Source of the DNA: Anaeramoeba flamelloides
Taxonomy: Eukaryota; Metamonada; Anaeramoebidae
DNA length: 64,000 nucleotides
Reading direction: 5' to 3'
NCBI GenBank assembly: GCA_027625915.1
Contig: JANTQA010000036.1
Location: 181,501 to 245,500 of the forward strand
The notes under the pieces are model-generated. The model was not told the origin of the DNA. It saw nothing but the letters and a program-made list of their open reading frames with translations, and did no database searches. Positions 36,496 to 47,500 of this stretch are shown here, piece by piece (within the stretch, counting starts at the first letter, position 1; every line of letters starts with the position of its first letter). Made by a program: the position numbers and the translations under genes.

Positions 36496-36943
36496 ATAGA
36501 TGAACAAATAATACAGTCTCTTGTTTTAACTTCTCAAAAACTTGTGTTTTTTTATAAATTGTTCCTAATTTTGAAAGAAATTACAAGAATAAAATTCAAC
36601 AACTTTGCATTTAATAGTTTTTACAAAACAAATTTTTAAAGTCAAGAAATTTAAATAACTTTCTGTTTTTCAGTTTTCTTAAAAAGAATTTCAGGTTCGT
36701 AAAAAGTGAACAAATATTTTTCTTTTCAACAACTTTTAAAAATTTTCTCTTAAATTCAAAATGTTATCTTTTGTTAATTATTATTTTTTACCCTTTTTTG
36801 GGTTTTAAAAGTTTGTTAAAGTATTTTAAAATTTGGCAAAATATGAAAGAATATCAGTGACTGGAATGATGTAGGCTATCATTTTGAAAGTTCCATAAAG
36901 TCTTGAAACTATTTGGTTGTATTGTGTTATTCTTGTTGTGAAG

Positions 36944-37170
36944 TATTGTTAATTGCAAAATAAAAAAACCAAACTTTTCATTCAGTTTTTCAAAAAATAC
37001 ACACCTTCGAAAGAATTCGCATAAAACAAAAAACCCCACATTGTAAAAACTTGTTTAATATTTTAAGATGGATTCTCAGGATTTAAAAAGAGGGAATGAA
37101 AAATGATTTTTTAATATAATTTTTTAGGAAAGTTGAAAGAAAATTGTGTACCATTTAAATTGAAACAAAT
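36944..37170. mobile_element. Small inverted-repeat element (family E, copy 3)
   Basis: Left arm ccaaacttttcattcagttt; right arm ggaaagttgaaagaaaattg. About 600 bp upstream of the poly(GR) gene. The rest of 36496-37757 holds no gene; it contains A- and T-rich runs only. Confidence 0.65.
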
Positions 37171-37757
37171 AGTATAGATAAAAGAGAAACACATTGATCA
37201 AATTCCTTCTTTTTCAACAATTTTTTTTTTAGAACAGATTGTGAAAATTTGGTTCAAAGAATCGAGAAATAAAAAAAATTCTATTTTGAAGAGTTCTTTG
37301 AAAACACCTCTTTAACACCTCACTCATTTGAGTTGAAATTTCTCAAAATCCAAAATTTTCTAGAAAATATTTCTTCAAAAAAAAAAAAAAAAAAAATATT
37401 GACACGAACAACAAAAAAATTGAAATCGAAAGCTTATCACTGTTTGCTAGACTTTTTCCTATTTTCTCATTATTTCTCTTTTGTTGTTTGAAAAAAAAAT
37501 TATTTTGTTTTTTCGTATTTGCAAACTAAAAATGCAGTTTCTGTTTTTCCAAATCTTTTAATTTGAAAAAAGATAAGTGTTTTGTATGTGTTAGTATTCA
37601 AAAGAATCTAATTAAAGATCTATTTTTTGACTTTTTATCAGAAATTGTATGTTTTGCTAAATCAAATGTTTAAATTTTTTATTTACAAGAACTAATACAC
37701 AATCAAAAATTTTATTTTATTCTCACAAGACTTTTGACATTTTTGTTTTCAACAAAT

Positions 37758-39721
37758 ATGACAGAAAATTCCAATTATAAAAACACTTATTCTCAACAAG
37801 ACTCTATTTCATCTAAGACTGAGAGGGGAAGAGGAAGAAGAGGAAGAGGAAGAGGAAGAGGAAGAGGAAGAGGAAGAGGAAGAGGAAGAGGAAGAGGAAG
37901 AGGAAGAGGAAGAGGAAGAGGAAGAGGAAGAGGAAGAGGAAGAGGAAGAGGAAGTCCAAGAGGAAGAGGAAGAGGAAGAGCAAGAGGAAGAGGAAGAGGA
38001 AGAGGAAGAGGAAGTCCAAGAGGAAGTCCAAGAGGAAGAGGAAGAGGAAGAGGAAGAGCAAGAGGAGGGAGTGGAACATACATTGATAGAAGAATAGGGG
38101 GACCACCAGATATAAAAAGTATGAGTGGGAGTGGAAGAGAAAGACTATTTATAGAGGAAAAAAAGAGTTTGCCAATCAGACTCAACCTAGTACTTCTAAG
38201 AAAAGAGTTTGAACAATTATTTAAACCATCTGAAATTATCAAAAGATCAAGGCTTTGGACCGCACTTGGATACGAAAATAGTAAATAATTTTTTACATTT
38301 ATCTAAATTCTATTAAATCAAAAAATATTTCTTTTTTTTTTTTTCTCTATAAATTTATAAAGTGCTCACGGTTGGGTTTATAGAAAGGGAACTAAACCTT
38401 GCTGGCTACAAATCGACATTTTCGTTAACCAAGGCAATAGACGAAAGTTTACTCTTTCATTTGTCTGAAAGGAACTTAACTGTAGCCAATATGGATTTTT
38501 CACCCAAAAAAAACGTACAAACACCAATTACTAATCTTACTTTTGTTATTTTTTCAACAAAAATACTTGTAGTTTAACAACAATTGTTTAATATTATTTC
38601 TTACTTTTCTTTTTTTTTGTTACAAAATTTACATACTTGTGATCTAAATATTTTATTTTTTTTTAACCTAGTTCAAAAAAGGAGTGATCGAGATCTTTGA
38701 AAACGCATTTGATGATTCACAAATATTGTTTAATACAGAATTACAAGAAAGCCTTGTAAAAAATAAAGGTGTACCCTTGAGTCAGGTTATTAATTTAGAT
38801 ACTTTGGTAGAGAAAGTCACTTCTGACGATGTTTTAAGTTATTTACAAGACAGTAAATTTCTGGAAGTTGATGATGAACAAAAAACAATTCGATCAATGA
38901 TTGCTTTCGATAGATCAAAGTCAGTAAGTGACTCTTTCGAAACAACATTTTTCTTCTTTTGAAAACACCTCCCTTACATTGATTTATATTATTAAAAAAA
39001 TATTTTATTACTTTTCTATGATTTCAATTCTAAAAAAAGATCAATCGATTTATTAAAAAACTTTTGGTATATTATTTTAGTGAGGACGGAATAAAGGAGA
39101 ATGACTTTATGCATGATAATATTCTGAGCAGTTCTAGAAAAGGTATACTATCATTTTTTTTTTTTTTTTTTTTCCTCACTCTCTCGAGATGAAATGTCTC
39201 ACTCAAGGGTAGTTGATCAAATTCTCATTTAAACCACAAACCCAACTTTGGTTCAAAATTATGACTTGCACATTTTATCTTTTGTCAGGTATAGGAATCA
39301 ATTTGGATTTCTTTATGTTACAACCCAAAATCTCAAAAATCATCACGAATCCTGACGAATTAATTGCTATTATCGAACAATTGATAACTTTATCGTTCTC
39401 AAAGAAAACCAATATGGTGTCTCCCGAGATTGAATACGATCCAAAATTTCTATGCATGATCCAAATTGAATATTTCTTTACACTTAATTATATCTTGTCA
39501 CATATGCAATCAAATGAAGAAAACTCAAACAATTCAAACAGCCAAATCCCCTACAATCGTAAGTGTGTTTTAATAACAATCTGTGATAACCTTTTAATTT
39601 CTTTTTTAATTACCATGATTTTCAAATTTATTAAAAAAGTGTTTTTATTTTTTTTTTTTTTTTTTTTAATTGATCGAAAGGAGAGATCGGAGATCCTCTT
39701 ACAGCGTTTAGGTTTTTTTAA
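37758..39721 (+). CDS. Six-exon gene: poly(Gly-Arg) protein with possible La-type winged helix
   Basis: Exons 37758-38280, 38363-38514, 38672-38923, 39085-39142, 39289-39558 and 39681-39721 join in phase to 431 residues (1296 nt with stop). Donors are gtaaat, gtacaa, gtaagt, gtatac and gtaagt; acceptors follow T-rich tracts. The exon 4 start is the least sure: the AG at 39079-39080 would give a stop, so I use the AG four bases later. The last acceptor (gaaag) is also tentative. Residues about 22-110 are almost pure Gly-Arg, coded by tandem ggaaga, with GSPRG and GRARG breaks. The middle (about 225-305: FDDSQILFNTELQ, NKGVPLSQVINLD, LEVDDEQKTIR) resembles the La motif of LARP proteins in pattern. 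The C-terminal 100 residues are not recognised. Gly-Arg tracts bind RNA and enter nucleolar or stress-granule condensates, so an RNA-binding role is likely but inferred. The ATG chosen is the first in frame. Confidence 0.7.
37824..38066 (+). repeat. GGAAGA hexanucleotide array encoding Gly-Arg
   Basis: About 40 near-identical hexamers, broken only by single-base changes that give Ser-Pro or Ala. Because both strands stay open, it creates long spurious frames on the minus strand (Pro/Leu-rich or Phe/Leu-rich); these are not genes. Confidence 0.95.
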
Positions 39722-39779
39722 AATTTTGTTTTGATTAGAAAGTCAATAAATCTCCAAAACAAAAACATAAAGTAATAAA

Positions 39780-40030
39780 AAAAAACGCCACTAGGTGCTC
39801 CAGAATTTCAAAGAATTGAGCAAAATCTTTGATTTTTAACTATTCTTTTGAAGTCAGGAAAAACTAGGCTCTGTAACCACTTTAACGGCACTTGGCACCT
39901 TTCTTTAGGTTTTCTTCTGTTTTCTGTTTATTTGTAATGAAATAGCTTTTCGTTCGGTTTTTTTGAGTTTTCTATTTATTTCGAAAACCTCAAAAAAACC
40001 AATAAAACTTAATAGATAAAACAGAAAACT
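39780..40030. repeat. Left part of a family G foldback, split by an insertion
   Basis: Contains ttctgttttctgtttattt, ttttcgttcggtttttttga, gaaaacctcaaaaaaacc and an aacggcacttggcacc end motif, as in the other family G copies. It stops exactly at the TTAA where the next element begins. The matching remainder resumes at 42164. Confidence 0.6.
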
Positions 40031-42163
40031 TTAAGGGAGTAAGTCCATTTTTCATTTTTTGAGTGCCATCATTTATGTGAAACTGAATGATTCAAATCAT
40101 TTCTTTAACCAAAGATATTGATATTTTAATAAATACAAGAGTGGAATATTTCCTAGTATAAGATATTCTCATACCAACAAAAAAATGGCATTCCAAAAAA
40201 ATGAAAAAAGTGAACTAAAAAAAAATAAATAAAAATGTTTTATTCCATGATCTTATCTATAATATTTGATGAAGTAATATATTATTTTTTATCTGGTTTT
40301 ATTTTTAATTCTTCATTGAAATACTTTTATTTGTTTGGAAAATTTTATGAGAAACAGATTACTCTTTATTTCGACAGAATTTCCAAAATGAATTTCCAAA
40401 ATCCTATTTCATTTAATTCATCTAATTCTAGATTGGGCTTAGAAAATCAGATATTTTATTAAATTCCTCCTCAGAAATATATATTTAATGGACAAATTCG
40501 ATTTGATTTAATAATTATCTATTTTTCATTAAAATGAGAACGAAAAATAATTGATGAATCTGATTGAAATTTTTTCTAAAATTTTCAATAATTTTGGGTT
40601 GAATTTATTGTATAGTAGTGAAAAAAATACAGGACATGATAATAATCCCGGACTAGATTTTTAAAATGTGAATATTGGGAAAATTGTTGTGTAATTTCAT
40701 TTATTAAAAATCAAATCCTTTTTATAAATAACCAATTTTTTTATGAAACAATTAATAAACCTACCTAAAGTTCCTCAAAGTAGGCTATCTCTGGAATACT
40801 CAAGTAAATGTTTGATAACCTAAATAGATCAACTTTTTTTTGAATAACAATCAGGTTTTATAGAGGTTTATTAGAGTTTGGAAAATGATAATTTTTTTCT
40901 TGTTTTTTGATTGATTGAATGGTATTTTGAACAAGTGCGATTTCATGAATCATCATTCTAATTTGTGGGTGAGTTATAATTTAAAAAATTGGTTATCTTA
41001 AAAAAAGGATTTGGTTTTCTATATAGTAGTGAAAAAAATACCGGACATGAAAATAATACCGTACAAGATTTTTGATTTTGAATATTTGTAAAATTTTTGT
41101 GTCATTTCATTTATTTTCAATCAAATCCTTATTATAAATAACCAAATTTTTTTATGAGATTACAAATAAACCTACCTAAAGTTCATCAAAGTAAGGTGTC
41201 TCTAGAATACTCGAGTAATTGTTTGATAGTCCAATTAGAACAACTTTTTTGAAAAATACTCGAGTTTTATCGAGGTTTACTAGAGTTTAAAAAATGATAA
41301 TTTTTTTCTTATTTTTTGATTGATCGAATGGTTTTTTGAACAAGTGTGATTTCATTAATCATCATTCTAATAAGTGGGTGAGTTATAATTGAAAAAGTTT
41401 GATTCTTAAAAAAAAGGATTTGATTTTAAATAAATGAAATTACACAAAAAATTCCCTAATACTCACAATTAAAAATCTAGTCAGGTATTATTTTCATGTC
41501 CGGTATTTTTTTCACTACTTTAACTGTTTTTTCGATTTCAAGAATTAAACCCCTTTATTTTAATTTTTGAAATAGTATTCTTAATTTAGGCTTTGTTTTT
41601 GATAAAAATATTTTAAAAAAGATTTTTGAAAGCAAATTTGTAATAAAAAAATGTATTGTTAAAATAATAATAAATAGTAATTGGGCATGAAATACAAGGT
41701 AATGAAATTGCTTATATTCATTCAAATCAAGAAGATAAAGAAAACCAAATCTTAAAAAATAGGCTTTTATCGTTTTTTTTTTTTTTCAATTTTTGATTTC
41801 AACAAATTTATTTGGAATTGTGATCTTTTGTGTTTGGTCTTCTAAAAGAAAATAATTGTTATAAAGACACAACTTTTTAGGTCTATTTTTATCATTTACT
41901 CCTTGATTAATTTCACACATTTATATAAACACATTTCTAGATCCAAAACCAAAATTTAATAAAACCAAAAATGTTCCAATTAATCGTAAAAATGAAAGAT
42001 TCAACGACGAAGTACTTTGGGCTCGTTATCTTTTCACAAATAGAACTTAGATAGTGTTTTTTTTTCAAAGTTTCAATATCTGGTGGCACTCAAAAAATAT
42101 TTTTTCAGTAATGTTCACACAATTCAAATTTTTCAACAATATAAAGTGTACTTACTTCCTTAA
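40031..42163 (-). mobile_element. TTAA-bounded element (copy 3, inverted, with internal insertions)
   Basis: TTAA at 40031-40034 and 42160-42163 with the same inverted ends as copy 1 (aagggagtaagtccattttt; the far end reads TTAAGGAAGTAAGTACACTT on the minus strand). The reverse complement aligns with 5411-6623 along its length, for example gtgtttatataaatgtgtga and ttttcttttagaagacc. Removing the 908 bp insertion at 40613-41520 leaves about 1225 bp, matching copy 1 (1213 bp). Confidence 0.8.
40613..41520. mobile_element. Mariner-type MITE pair (family C) inserted in the TTAA element
   Basis: Starts TAGTAGTGAAAAAAATACAG and ends with the inverted form (ccggtatttttttcactactt), flanked by TA at 40611-40612 and 41521-41522. 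Comparison with copy 1 shows the empty site (ttgTAactg), so the TA duplication is directly supported. Inside, a second copy of the left end begins at 41024 after another TA. The about 400 bp after 40613 and after 41024 are direct repeats of each other. So one element appears inserted into the right end of its sister. Non-coding. Confidence 0.85.
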
Positions 42164-42345
42164 GAAAACTTTGTTATGTTTTTTTCAATTTGTAAAATAA
42201 GCTGAAATTTTATTTAATTTTTGGTTTATTTTAAAAATTGAAAAAAATGGCAGTTAGTTTTCCAGTATTTAAAAGAATATCGCAAAATCTTGAATTTTTC
42301 ACCATTCCTTTAAATTCTGGAAAATCTAGGAACTTGAAGGGAGTC
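42164..42345. repeat. Right part of the split family G foldback
   Basis: Resumes after the TTAA with aaaataagctgaaattttat and its complement, then gttagttttccagtattta and ttctggaaaatctaggaact, the same order as 11650-11830. Confidence 0.55.
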
Positions 42346-42651
42346 TCCAGTACTCACCCTAATTACTCATGATAAATTAGTAATTTGGATGATAAATAAA
42401 AAAAAAAATTTGGGATCGAGTAAGTTCCACAATTTTTTATCCGTTGAAAAAACAAAAAGTAAAATTAAAAATTAAAAAAAAAAGAAAAGAAGGAAAAAAC
42501 TAAAAAACAAAAAATAATAATTTGATTTAATTGTATGTAAATGAGTTTTTCAAATATTTCTTGGTAAAAAATCAAAAAAAAAAACAAACAGCCCATTTTT
42601 ATTAAGAACAATCAAAAAAGTTTCCACAATCATTTTTTTTTCTTTTAAATT

Positions 42652-42900
42652 TTATTGTTTATTATTTCCCAGTAATCGTAAATGATCAATTGAAAGATAG
42701 TGTGATTGAATATGTGCCACTTTTTTCCATTTTTCAACCATATAATTTTGATCATTCCAGTTTTTTTTTTTTTTGTCTTTTCTTTTTATTTTCAGGTTCT
42801 CCAGACTATCAGGCAAGAGTGATGTGGTATTAGATGGTAACAACATGTGTTTCTTCTTGTTTTCCTTAGTAACACTTCTTCCGAAAAAAAAAATTCAGGA
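42652..42900 (-). CDS. Possible C-terminal exon of an unrecognised gene
   Basis: The minus-strand frame from about 42888 to a TAA at 42652 reads FGRSVTKENKKKH, then MLLPSNTTSLLPDSLENLK, a Lys-rich stretch, and KWKKVAHIQSHYLSIDHLRL at the end. Composition is more balanced than in the random frames nearby. A T-rich tract followed by AG lies just upstream (about 42885) and could be an acceptor. I recognise no domain and see no upstream exon, so the call is weak. Confidence 0.3.
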
Positions 42901-43049
42901 ATTGGTAAAAAATCAAAAATAAAATCTTTTTTGTTATATAAATTTGAAATATGAATGATTTAAATGACATTATTTCTGAATAATGTATTTTTTTTTTTTT
43001 TCTTTCAAGGAAAAGAAAACATTTTAATAACATTACAGTAAATTAAACT

Positions 43050-43272
43050 AAACCCTATTCCAAAAATTTGGGTATACCCAAAAATAAAAATAGGCAAAAA
43101 AACCTGAATTTATTATATATTTCCATACATAATATAAAACTACATTTAAGTTACCTCGTATTTGTGCTTTAATAAGTAATCATTTTAATCCAAATAAAAT
43201 AACAACATATAAAACGAACAAATAAAAATTGGTGTGTATGAAATAATGAAACGAGAGGAACAAACAATTTGT
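43050..43272. repeat. Dispersed repeat family I, copy 2
   Basis: Matches 14840-15065 in the same orientation (aaaccctattccaaaaattt, aagtaatcattttaatccaa, aattggtgtgta). Non-coding. From here to 44530 I see no supported gene; one short 5' exon of the helicase gene may hide there. Confidence 0.7.
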
Positions 43273-44469
43273 ATTGGTAAATTTGTTATGAATTATTAAC
43301 CTATCTTTTTAAAATAAATTACCACTCATAAAAAGTAAAAATAAAGTATTTTAATTTCAAAATAAAAATTTGCATAGTCTCTTGGAATTATTCTTTAGGT
43401 AATCAAAATTTTTTCAATTCGTTTCCCTATACTGGTTGAATTGAGAAAGAAGTAAAAAAAAATATTAAAGTCCTCGTATGGGAATTAAAAATTAAAAAAA
43501 CTAAATACAAATTCAAAATTTTAAACACAACTAAAAAAGTCCAAAGAATCACAACCATACCTTCAGTTAATTAGGAAATAATTTGGATTTTTGTTAATAT
43601 TTTAATCATTTTTTTATCTTGGGGGGGTTTTATTTTCATTTCATTTTTTGAATTATAATTGTTTTTATTAAATTTGATCAAAAAATTTTTCGAATGACTA
43701 ATGTTTGATTAAAGTTGAGTTTTTTTAGGTATAGAAGGATTCAAATAAAATTAGTAGATTTTATCCAACCGTTTGAAAGATAAATAATCCTACTGGAAAT
43801 TTGAAAAATTCAATAAAATATTTTTTTTGTTTTTTACTCATATCCAAAATATTTGGCACATCCTTGATTTATTAGTATTAATAATTATTCATTTTTTTTT
43901 CCTGAAGAGGTTCAGTGATAAATAATTTTTAAACAATTGTGAATATTTCAATTAGCGACTGGTTCTAATTTCGCCTTTCTTTGAGAATTGATTCAATAAG
44001 TTTTTTTCTTCACAAATGAATTTTAGAAATGTTAAAAATTTTGAATTGGGGTTGATTCAAATAAGTGGAAACAATTACAAATAAATTTCGTTTGTTCCTA
44101 TTTTCAATTACATTTTGAATTAGATACTGTAAATCAGTCAGTGTTTTTATCAGTAAAAATTTAATATAAATGTTTTCAACTCGAAAAAAAATCAATTTTG
44201 TGTTTTTTCAATAGTTCCAATTAGTCTTTTATGGAGTTATTAATTTTAAAATAACTATTTATGATCCATAGTCATCAAAGAAATAAATAATATTAAAATC
44301 CAAGAGAATTAAGTCAGATAATTTCAAAATACATCAATTAGGGTTCAAAGATTTATTATTAAGATTAATATAATATATGAAATTGAGAAAAATTATAATA
44401 CAAGACAATATTTAATCCCCTCTTTAATTTTTAATTTCATTTAATTTTATAATATTAATACATATCTCT

Positions 44470-44504
<35 letters not shown>

Positions 44505-44531
44505 AATAATTCAAATAATTAATTCATTTAG

Positions 44532-47500
44532 AAATTTCAATTGACGAACTAATTTTAAAGGAAGAAATAGCAAGATTTCAATTTCCAAAAGAATTAATCT
44601 TATTGATTATTGAAAAAAGCGAATGTATTTATCATGATAATAACATCATAAAACACTATATACCTATTGAAAATATACAAGAATGTGTAAGTAATTTCCA
44701 TTTAAAAACAAATATAAGATCCCATTTTGATTTAGAACCTTTTATGTTATAATAATCTCAAACAAAAAAAAAAAAAAATTAACATTCTTTTTCTCATCTA
44801 ATAATAAATTTTCAATTATATTTTCATAGAATTCCAGAATTAAAACACATTTTAGTCAGCTAAAAATTACTAGTTTTCCTGTAGAGATCCAAGTTAAATT
44901 TTTAGAGTATGATAATTTACATATTCCATTATTATATTTAAACCAATATAAACCTTTACAAAAATTTAACTTGAATTCCGAAGCACTCTTGTATTATATT
45001 AAAACAACAAAGAAACTAAAAACATCAGTTTGCCGAACCAAATTTGCTTTTAGGAAATTGAATGAAGATAATTTTCCTTATGAAAATATTGTAAACATGA
45101 TTAAAGAATATTTTGATATGGATAAACTAATTAAAAACCAGGATTTATTAGACTTAATTGATACTGAAAATCAATTTGAAATTTCAAAATTTGCAAATAT
45201 TTGTAAATTAACAAAAAATATTAAAGCCTTATCAATTATTTTTGAAAAAATTGAAAATCTGAAAATGATTGACGAAAATATATATCAAATAAAATATAAT
45301 TTTAATAATACTAACGAAATTACTCTCGAAATGAATAGATTATTTACACAATCAAATTTGAAGAAGGATCAAGATTTGTTAGAGGAAATATTCAAACCCC
45401 CTAAATTTTGTAAGAAGATTTTTTTTTTTTTTTTTTTATTTATATATATATATATATTGAGGGTGGATGTGATTGATTCTTTATCCAAACATTAATTTTG
45501 ATAAAACAAATAATAATAATAATAATAATAACTTATTCCTATTTCTCGTAAAAAAAAAAAAAAAAAAATTATTTCAATCTAAATAAAAATAGGTGTTAAG
45601 GCAGATTATTTTTTCAAATACCCCAAGATATCAAAATTGACTGATGATAATTTAGACGAATTTAAATGTCATTTAAGACAAATTCCAATGATTGAATTGA
45701 ATGATGGTAATAACACACTAAGAATTAAGAAAACAATTCGTATCAAACCTAGGTCATTCGACATTCAAATAATCAAAAAAGAATATATAAATATATTAGA
45801 GAAAAAAAAAAAAGAAATAAAAAGGTTACAAGAGGAATCTACAGAAAATGATTCAAAAATATATTCCAAAGAATATACAGAATATAGTTTAGAAATACAA
45901 AAAACTTATGAATCTCAAACAAATATTTTAGAGGAACAAATGAAAGAATTTAAGCGACAATATAAAATCATTGAAAAGCTAAGCAAAAAAACTAGGAACT
46001 CAATGAAGGAAATAAAGAAAAGGTTTGAAATTGAAAAAAAAATCTTTGATGATGGCTTACCAATTTATAGTTATCGTGAAAAAATATTAAAAAAAATGAA
46101 AAATGACAATGTTATCCTTATCAAAGGTGAAACTGGGTGTGGGAAATCAACACAATTACCTGTCTTTCTCTATCTATCGTCCTTCCATTACAAAAAAAAA
46201 AGAATTGCAATTGTGGAACCAAACAAAATGGCTTGCTCTGTGTTACAAAAAAGGATATCTGAGCACTATGGCTTTGGAAATGAGTGTATGGGGAAATTTA
46301 ACAAAAACTTGAAGTGTCCAGAAAATGTCCAACTGTTATATTTATTGGATAAATTATTGTTAGAAGAATTAATTGAAGATCCCATGTTGTCAAAATACTC
46401 GTGTATAATTCTCGATGAAATACACGAAAGAACTCAAGATATGGATCTCTTATGTGGGATTTTAAAAGATTTAGTGAAACAGAGAAAGGATTTAAAAGTC
46501 ATCATCACTTCGGCAACATTTGACAAACAGTTATTTTCGAAATATTTTGATGACTGTCCCGTTATCGATGTTCCCGGTACGTTATTCCCGGTCCTCATCA
46601 AATATAAAGAACCAACAAAATATAATTTATTTATAACAGTTATCAATACAGTATTGGATATTCTTGAGAGCGATGAGTATTATCATAATATCCTGGTATT
46701 TTTTTCTTCGAAAAACGATATTTTTTCGGCAAAAAAGTATATTATAGGAAAAATCAAAAATAACAAGAAATATTCCAGAGTGAAAATATGCACTCTTTAT
46801 TCTCAGATAGATAAAAAGAAAAGATTATATATAATGAATGACGATAATAAAAACAAAAAAATCATTTTTTCAACACCCGTTGGCGAAACAGCCATCACGA
46901 TCCCAAACATCACACATATCGTGGATTCTGGGAAAGAAAAAAGAATGATTTTTAATTCTCAGTTAGAAACAGCAACATTACAGGAAGTTACGATTACACA
47001 AAGCTCCGCCATACAAAGGACAGGCCGGGCAGGTCGTTGCCAGAAGGGCATCTGTTGGAGAATATATAGCGAACACACATATGAAAATATGAATCAGTTT
47101 AAAGATGCAGATGTCTTCCATAATTATTTGGAATTAACCCTTTTAAAATTAAAAAAATTCAAAAGCGAAAAATTTCACAAGTTTGGTTTTATTGAAAAGC
47201 CTGACAATTTGAAAATTGAAAAATCACTAAAGCAATTAACATTATGGGGTGCACTTGACGACAATCAAAAAATTACACCAATAGGTAAATCTATTTACAA
47301 TCTAGGAATCGAACCACTTTTGTCCATGGTTATTCTTGAAAGTATCAAAGCAAAATGTTTAAATGATGTGATTGTACTGATTTCAATGATCAAGATAATT
47401 GATAAGTTGTTTATCGGTACCCATAAAAACGGCTCTTGGGAAAGAAACAATCATCAGAAAAAGCCATGTGGTAAATACTTCAATCGCTTGGGCGATGCTA

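Noticed and set aside
37793-38242. Minus-strand Pro/Leu-rich and Leu/Phe-rich frames
   Set aside because: Mirror images of the GGAAGA array that codes Gly-Arg on the plus strand.
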